DNA of 64,000 nucleotides from contig OZ005603.1 of NCBI GenBank assembly GCA_963930655.1, forward strand, positions 14,159,001 to 14,223,000, given 5' to 3'. The notes below the pieces were generated by a model. The model searched no databases, was not told where the DNA came from, and saw nothing but the letters and a program-made list of their open reading frames with translations. Position numbers and translations under genes: made by a program. The stretch is from Myrica gale (Eukaryota; Streptophyta; Magnoliopsida; Fagales; Myricaceae). Shown here in pieces: positions 57,801-64,000 of this stretch (positions are counted from its first letter, which is position 1; each line of letters opens with the position of its first letter).

Positions 57801-60120
57801 TGCTACGGAGTGAAACTTGAACTTACGTCCTCAAATGTTGTGTGCCTCCGCTGTGCTGCCGAGCACCTTGAAATGAACGAGGAGTATGGTGACGGAAATT
57901 TGATTACCCTGACAGAGACCTTCCTGAATCAAGTAGTTCTTAGGAGTTGGAAAGACTCCGTAAAGGCACTACAAACCTGCGATGATGTTCTACCCTATGC
58001 CGAGGAACTCAACATTACAAAAAGATGCATTGAGTCACTGGCTGCTAGGGCATGTACTGACCCAAATCTATTTGGGTGGCCTGTCGTGGAGCATAGTGGC
58101 CCCATGCAGAGCCCTGGAGGGAGTGTGTTGTGGAATGGGATAAGTACAGGGGCTAGACTAAAGAATTCAAGTTCAGTCTGGTGGTATGATGATGTATGTA
58201 CGTTAAGTTTGCCTCTTTATAAGAGGCTGATTTCAGTCATGGAAGCTCGTGGAATCAAACAGGACATTATTGCTGGGTCTCTTACTTCCTATGCAAAAAA
58301 GTATCTGCCAGGGTTGAATCGGCGGCAGGCAGCCAGTGAGTCAAGAAACCGTCTGGCACCAGTGGCTTTGGGGGCTCCACCATCAGAAGAAGACCAGAAG
58401 CTCTTCTTGGAAGAGATTGATAGGCTACTTCCAATGCAGAAGGGCCTAGCACCTACCAAGTTCCTATTTGGTCTACTTCGAACAGCCTTGATTCTCCGAG
58501 TGAGCCCCTCTTGCATATCAAATTTGGAAAGAAGGATTGGGATGCAGCTTGATCAAGCTACACTGGAAGATCTGTTGATGCCAAATTTCTCTTATTCCAT
58601 GGAGACACTGTACAATGTTGACTGTGTGCAACGGATTCTTGAACACTTTCTTGCAATGGATCAGGTTTCAGGTGGGGCCTCCCCGTGTGCAATTGATGAT
58701 GGCCAATTGATGGGGTCACCTTCATTGACACCAGTCACAATGGTAGCCAAGTTAATTGATGGGTACCTTGCAGAGGTTGCCCCTGATGTTAATTTGAAGC
58801 ACCCCAAATTTCAGGCTCTAGCTGCTGCAGTTCCTGAATATGGGAGGCCCTTGGATGATGGTCTTTATCGTGCAATTGACATTTATCTGAAGGTACTAAA
58901 CAAGATTTCTGAGCTTGAATAGATCATATTGCATTTTAATGTCTCACATATTTGAATTGGACATCATGCGCAAGGACGCAACACATCTTAGCCCAAACTC
59001 ACTACCCTTAATCCCTCTCTAGTTTCAGCTGTTGACTGCCTCCAACCTGAATCACCATTCTTTTTTTTGTTTTTCATTCTTAATTCCAATTTAGTTGGGT
59101 GACGTTACAAATTTGACCAGGTGGGTTTTCTTTGTATTTTGTTGGAGGGACTTATTTTCGTTTTCTCGTCTTTTCTTTCCTTTCTTCTATAAGAATGTGC
59201 CCTGTGGTTGTGGGGTTGGCTATTCATTGTGAAAGTTAGGCCGACCCTCAGTATTGCAACATAAATAAGCTTCTCTCAATGGGAAACTGAATGAAGGAAT
59301 GGCTCCAAACTAGGTTTCAATCTGGAAATTTAAGCCAGATGGGGCTACCTTCTCCCAAGTTCTTCAGTTTTCATATATATTTCCTTTCCCCTGTAGACAC
59401 TTATAGACAGTGATGAACGTCAAGATTGTTACTTTGTTGCTGGATTTCCTGTAGTTTGAAAACATATTATAGGACCGTAGTAAATTAAAAAGGAGACGAA
59501 ACATACTATCTTGGGTACATTTTCATTAAGTTTGGGCTTATTTGGTTTCCCTGCGCTTGTCAAACATGCAGTCACACCCATGGTTGTCAGAGTCCGAAAG
59601 AGAACAACTCTGCAGGCTGATGGACTGCCAGAAGCTCTCCTTGGAAGCCTGCACCCATGCTGCACAGAACGAGAGGCTTCCTCTTAGAATAGTAGTTCAA
59701 GTTCTCTTTTTTGAGCAGCTTCAGCTTAGGACCTCCATTGCTGGTTGCTTTCTGGTTTCCGATAATCTTGATGGATCGAGACAGTTAAGAAGTGGGCTTG
59801 CTGGATCAAATGAGGGAGGCTGGGCCACAGCTGTGAGAGAGAATCAGGTTTTGAAGGTTGGGATGGATAATATGAGGATACGAGTATCTGAACTTGAGAA
59901 GGAATGTTCAAACATGAGGCAGGAGATCGAGAAGTTGGGCCGCGTAAAGGGTTCAAGCGCATGGGGAAGTGTGTCAAAGAAATTTGGGTTTAAGTTGAAG
60001 TCTCAGATGTGCAGTGCTCAAGCTGATTCTGTAAGCAATCAGAATAATGGTAATGGGAAAGTTGAGAAGTTGAAGGTCAGGCAAGTAAAGCACAAGAAAA
60101 ACTCTTCTCATAATGACTGA
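54835..60120 (+). CDS. BTB/POZ-NPH3 domain protein, At1g30440-like (4 exons, 634 aa)
   Basis: Member of the NPH3/RPT2-like family; characterised members act as CUL3 substrate adaptors at the plasma membrane in blue-light and auxin responses. Exons: 54835-54893, 56926-56995, 57666-58892, 59572-60120. All introns are GT-AG, phases agree, and 1905 nt gives 634 residues plus stop. The start is ATG 54835 ([16 protein letters not shown]). The BTB domain is about residues 28-130 ([19 protein letters not shown], then [12 protein letters not shown]). The NPH3 domain runs from the WWYDD at about 215 to about 500 ([46 protein letters not shown]). A C-terminal coiled coil spans about 540-575 ([19 protein letters not shown]). 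The tail is Lys-rich. Similarity to Arabidopsis At1g30440 is high throughout (recalled, not computed). No lesion is seen. Confidence 0.95.
54894..56925 (+). other. Intron 1 of the BTB-NPH3 gene (2.0 kb)
   Basis: Starts GTAAGTA after TG and ends TATAG before the G that completes the Trp codon. Intron placement within the first 20 codons is typical of the family. No transposon or exon-like frame is supported inside. Confidence 0.85.
56996..57665 (+). other. Intron 2 of the BTB-NPH3 gene (670 bp)
   Basis: GTATTTTG donor and AATGCAG acceptor, splitting the BTB domain between HLHK and FPLLS, a conserved phase-0 position in this family. Nothing else recognised. Confidence 0.85.
58893..59571 (+). 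other. Intron 3 of the BTB-NPH3 gene (679 bp)
   Basis: Donor GTACTAAAC after IYLK; acceptor AACATGCAG before SHPWL. If retained, the frame would stop after nine further codons (stop at 58920-58922), giving a protein without the last 182 residues. Confidence 0.85.
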
Positions 60121-61008
60121 ACCTTTTTCTTAATTCTTTATTATTGTGTAGTATTTCCTTTGTATTTCTTATCATTGGTGTTTCCACTTTCTTTATTTTT
60201 AACTTAGAAACTAAAGGGTTCAATCACAGTGGTTTCAAAACTCAACAAAGTGTAATGGAGACGTATGGAGGAAAATGTTCTTCATGGTTCTTGTAACTCT
60301 AACAAGGGTCTCTCTGTATGTAGGCGCGTACTTCTGTTTTCGCTTTCTAGAATGGCTTTCCGCGTAAAAGTTACTGTTTGTTGCTGGGTTATTGGACACA
60401 GTTCTTTTGTCTCTTGTCATTTGGTTTTCGAGTATACTAGCCAAGGAAAACAACACCTTACATGCTGTTATGTCAAGTATGTCAGTAATGTTCTTTTGTC
60501 TCTTGTCATTTGTTTCTATATGATCTATGCTCCCAGTGGCCATTACACTCAAGGAGGTGACACAATAGTCAATAGAATAAGTTCCTATCTTGTCTAGAAG
60601 TTCTTGAATCCATGACCGGTAGACCACCAGATCAAAGAGCATAAAATCACAGCTAATGAGTAAACTTAAGAAAGTGGGGGAAGAGGTAGAGGTAGAAAGG
60701 ATTTATGGTATGGTAGCCCTGTGTCATTCAAGAGAGTCGTGGCGCTGCGCGAAGGTAGAGATTAGGGAGTTGGAGTTGGAGTTGGAGAGAACATGCACAG
60801 GAGTTGCAGAGGAGAGGAAGATGGAAATAAGAGAAGAAGGGCTTCCTACCATTTGACGGTTGGGACTTTGGGTGGTAAATGCCTCGACTCAAATGGGCAT
60901 CCGTAATGGACCCGTTGACTTTTTCTTCTCTAATACTTGTGTATACATAATTACTTATTAGAAGTTTTTTTTTTAAAAAAAACATCACCTTTTGCTCTCG
61001 AACTATGA
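60121..61008. other. 3' flank of the BTB-NPH3 gene and spacer
   Basis: T-rich sequence after the stop is the probable 3' UTR; no clean AATAAA was seen. At about 60763-60788 there is a GGAGTT/GGAGTTG tandem microsatellite in purine-rich DNA. No coding gene is supported. Confidence 0.5.
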
Positions 61009-61246
61009 GCCAAATGTCATTTTGAGCTCTTAATTTACCAATTTCGTTATATTGAGCCTTTTAACTATCAAAATCCATCAATATTTATCTTGTCAAAGGA
61101 TCCAATTGTCGATATTATGCCACGTAGTTTATTTTCTATATATTTCAACGTTAGGATCTTATTTAAGTGTTAACCCTAATAATTTTGGAAGTTTTGGAGT
61201 TAAATGTGATGAAATTCATATTGTAGACTGGTAAATAACATTTGGG
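61009..61246. mobile_element. Short fold-back element (about 240 bp)
   Basis: The left arm begins GCCAAATGTCATTT and includes TATTGAGCCTTTTAACTATC. It matches, with divergence, the reverse complement of the right arm (CCCAAATGTTATTTAC; CACATTTAACTCCAAAACTTCC). It resembles the neighbouring element at 61313-61619 in the words TTTAACTATCAAAATCCATCAA. Confidence 0.6.
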
Positions 61247-61312
61247 TAATATTCCGGAGGCTAGAAGTGATTATTCCTCTTTCTTTCTTTTCTATTCCGT
61301 TAACTTAATTAA

Positions 61313-61619
61313 GGGAGAATTTTCACATTTAACCCATAAAATTACATCAAAATGTCAAAAAGAGGTCCAAACTAACAAAGTTGTCACATTTAGCCCCAAA
61401 ACTATTAAAATGCATCAACCTTTGCCCTATCATAGGATCCGACAAGTTGAAATATGTAGAAAGTAGGCTAGTTGGCACAATATTGGCGGTTAGATCCTAT
61501 AACAGGACAACCGTTGATGGATTTTGGTAGTTTTAGGGCTAAATTTGACGACTTTAATAGTTTGAACCTCTTGTTGAGATTTTGATGTAAATTTATGAGC
61601 TAAAAGTGAAAATTCTTCC
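61313..61619. mobile_element. Near-palindromic fold-back MITE with 128-base arms
   Basis: Arm 61313-61440 (GGGAGAATTTTCACATTTA, CATAAAATTACATCAAAAT, AGAGGTCCAAACTA, CACATTTAGCCCCAAAACTA, ATAGGATC) pairs with the reverse complement of 61492-61619 at roughly 80 percent by eye. The loop is about 51 bases. No coding capacity. The flanks are AT-rich (TTAATTAA, ATGATTAATTTA), so target duplication is uncertain. Confidence 0.85.
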
Positions 61620-62072
61620 ATGATTAATTTAGTAGGTTGGTCATTAGATAAGTCAATTTAAAATAAGAGCAGTAATAGTAAGATTTACTCCAAATGGAGT
61701 TATGGGATCCTTAAAAGGAATTATATTATTTTCTCAATTAATTCCAGTAGAGCAATCTCTATATAATCCTGTATAGGTTCTCTCTAGATTCTAAGGTCCA
61801 TAAAAAAATTTTTGGATCTTGTACATGTAAATATTATGGTTTTCTCACTTAGTAAGCAATCAACTCTGTCTTATTTGATGGTTTTTAATGCGTAATTGCA
61901 GTGGCAATTTATATGGTATTGAAAAATCATAAATAAGAGCCCGAGGTAAGAAAACAACAATTAACTCTATGAAGTCAATATTATGTTAAAAATAAGTTCC
62001 TCTATCCACTCATATCTTAAACGTTGATGCGTCACTTAAACACCATGTCACCACCAATCCCCCTGCGCTACA
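61620..62072. other. AT-rich spacer, nothing identified
   Basis: No repeat, inverted pair or coding similarity recognised between the fold-back element and the Sirevirus-like LTR. Confidence 0.5.
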
Positions 62073-63323
62073 TGTTGTAATTCCTAGGATTAAGGCTACC
62101 CAAGAGAGGAGAATTGAGTTTCCAAACTTTTTTATTTTTAACCCTCAAAATCGTGTTTGAAAAGTAAAGGATAATTTAGCACAAGTATTTAAACAAGTAT
62201 TGATGCGATAAGTAAATAAGTGCTAAATGTAAAAAGTAGGGTTAGAGAAGCAAACAAGAGATTTTTATCTACTTCGATAAACCCGCCTACATCCACCCCT
62301 TAAACTCTTTTACCTAGCCTTGAGGTTTTCCCACTATCTTCCAAACAGTGTACACTCTAGCTTTCGGGTGCTAGAGAACCTTACAACTGGTTTTTTGGGC
62401 TCCACACTCACAACCCAAGTGGTTTTTCGGGCACACCACTCACAACCTAACCAAGCTTGAAATATACCCTCTCTAAACTTCTTCTTTAGTGAATAATATC
62501 ACTAAAGGAATCACTTTTCTTGAATATGAAGATACAAGAAATGGACTCTCTTAAAGAGTGGATAATAAAATGAAAAGTTCTATCTCTTTGATTCACACAA
62601 TGACAAGGATGTGAAGATGTAATTTGTGTGAATGATACAAAAATATATGAAATAAGAAGGTTTAATATCTTTCTCAAGCTATAGAAATGCTATGTGGTTG
62701 TTCTCCCTACTTTTTAGACATTTGGAAAGTCTTTATATAGGCCACATTAGAAAACTAGTCGTTGGGGGTCGATCTGACAATTATACTGATGTACCAGTCG
62801 ACCGCTTCAACTAGTCGTTGCCCAACGGTCATAAAATTTGAATGCTTTCAAATTTTTGTCCTACGTGCCCTATCATCCGCTTCATGTAGAGGAAGATCCG
62901 CTTCATATAGCGGTAGACCGCTATAACAATGTTCAACATCCTTTATAATTAAAAATCTCCTTTTTGACATTTTTGAAATCTTAATTTCAAAAATCAACTT
63001 CCTAAAAGTATAACCAAGGCTAGAAAGTTTATATAGGGATGATTTGAAAACATTTAAAGTGCATTTTGGTTGTTAAACTTATGATGAGAAAGTTATGCAC
63101 GGTTTAAAAGATATGTAAGTGTGTGATTCAAATCCTTGTCAAAAGTGAACCTAAGAGTTACAAAATTATACCCTATGGTCTTGAATCTTCACTTTTGAGC
63201 TCCTTGCATCTTCTTGTCTTTGACTCTTTGATAAAAATGTATGTGTCTTTGAAGATTTTCATTTTGTAAACTTAATACATTTATTGAAATCATCAAAATA
63301 TCGATTGTGAACAAAAGCCAACA
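62073..63323 (-). mobile_element. Sirevirus-like LTR, copy 3 (1251 bp), a 3' LTR remnant
   Basis: The minus strand begins TGTTGGCTTTTGTTCACAAT and ends CCTAGGAATTACAACA. It matches copies 1 and 2. Upstream of it on the minus strand (plus 63324-63350) are GTCAACATAAAAAATGGAGAGAT-like bases. These are the expected polypurine tract and the last internal bases of a Sirevirus element, so this is a 3' LTR from a truncated element rather than a simple solo LTR. TSD bases do not match. Confidence 0.8.
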
Positions 63324-63363
63324 ATCTCTCCATTTTTTATGTTGACAATAAATTGATAGCTTT

Positions 63364-63665
63364 GGAATGTGCATATGCAGTGCCAGTAGTAGTTTGTACC
63401 CCACGGGATGTTTCCCCAAATTAGGGACCGCCCTCGTCCTCGTTATTTCAGGTAATCGGTTTTAGCAACCACTACTTGCCAGAGAGAGAGAGAGAGGAGA
63501 GCTAATGGCTAATACATACGTGTCAAATAGGAATGTGCATATGCGGTGCCGAAGGCAGTTTGTGCCCCCACGGGATGTTTCCCCAAATTGGGGACCGCCC
63601 CCACCCCCATCCCCATTATTTTAGGCAATCGGTTTTGGCGGGGGGGGGGGGGGGTTTACTGCTAC
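63364..63665. repeat. Direct repeat of about 115 bp with G/C runs and GA microsatellite
   Basis: GGAATGTGCATATGC(A/G)GTGCC through CACGGGATGTTTCCCCAAATT, GGGACCGCCC and AATCGGTTTTRGC occurs at about 63364-63470 and 63530-63640. They are separated by a (GA)n tract at about 63481-63500. The second copy runs into 15 G at 63640-63654. The TAGGAATGTGCA start at 63528 loosely resembles hAT MITE ends such as TAGGGATGTTCA at 48893. No product is supported. Confidence 0.7.
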
Positions 63666-64000
63666 ATGCCAAAGGATGGGGAGAGAGAGAGAGAACGAGA
63701 AAAGAGGACAAAAAGTAGAAGAGAGAAAGAGAGTCGAGATAAGGAGAAAACCCTGAGGGGCTTCAATTTTCTTTAAGCATCAGCTTGTAAACAATAGCAT
63801 TTGAAGATGTTTTTTTCAAAAAAAAAAACATCGCTTCGTTTTAATGAGAAACAATGTCGTTTTACATGTTATAATGTTTTGGATGTGACCGCTACAACAC
63901 CACAATGAAATTAGGCACAATTACCGGTGTTCAGCCATATTGTCAAGTGAAGAGAACATCAGGGCCAGCCACTGAGTGCCATATACACAACCAGGATATG
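63666..64000. other. Right edge, purine-rich then unassigned
   Basis: GA-rich (63681-63745), followed by AT-rich sequence with an A-run at about 63819-63829. Short frames here are low complexity. No feature is supported. Confidence 0.5.

Noticed and set aside
60656-60988. Glu-rich plus-strand frame and its antisense partner
   Set aside because: Composition is explained by a GGAGTT microsatellite and purine-rich DNA.
63533-63776. Two overlapping frames at the right edge
   Set aside because: Driven by G runs and GA repeats; low complexity.

Overview
This is about 64 kb of plant nuclear DNA, probably from a woody eudicot. Evidence: spliced genes with GT-AG introns, two proteins that closely match the Arabidopsis families DDB1 and At1g30440-type NPH3, AT-rich intergenic DNA, and dense nested plant retrotransposons. 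No species is claimed. There is no sign of prokaryotic genes, CRISPR arrays, rRNA or tRNA.

Two intact host genes bracket the repeat-rich centre. On the left, the minus-strand gene at 2016-16401 encodes a full-length DDB1 (damaged-DNA-binding protein 1, the CUL4 E3-ligase adaptor). Its 19 exons join with consistent phases into 1089 residues. On the right, the plus-strand gene at 54835-60120 encodes a 634-residue BTB-NPH3 protein in four exons, a probable CUL3 adaptor. Both gene products are substrate-receptor or adaptor subunits of cullin-RING ubiquitin ligases. I see no evidence that their proximity is functional.

The left edge (1-1827) holds an AT-rich tandem repeat and a decayed LINE. From about 17.1 to 29.2 kb lies a dead chromodomain Ty3/gypsy element (plus strand). 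It carries two later insertions: a Sirevirus-like solo LTR (19907-21025, target duplication CATTG) and a 5.9-kb minus-strand LTR-element complex (22828-28687, target duplication CCTTG). The second complex contains a 1.7-1.8-kb tandem duplication. From 29.6 to 44.2 kb lies a dead Ty1/copia element (minus strand). Its post-coding region holds a Sirevirus-like LTR (30254-31531), and its reverse-transcriptase region is split by three insertions: a 5'-truncated LINE (32772-33551), a second Sirevirus-like LTR (33653-34877) and a 5.1-kb hAT transposon (35180-40301).

From 44.2 to 54 kb the sequence is a mosaic: a LINE RNase-H fragment, an hAT deletion derivative, an hAT-type MITE, several long-inverted-repeat (fold-back) elements and a CAGGGGCGGA-ended transposon. 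After the NPH3 gene there are two more fold-back elements and a third Sirevirus LTR (62073-63323).

I found no convincing undescribed protein system. The most informative content is the nested insertion record: five insertions have identifiable or likely target duplications, which allow a relative chronology. Other points of interest are the copy-number variation of palindromes in the Sirevirus-like LTRs, the tandem duplication inside the inner gypsy element, and the long-inverted-repeat families.
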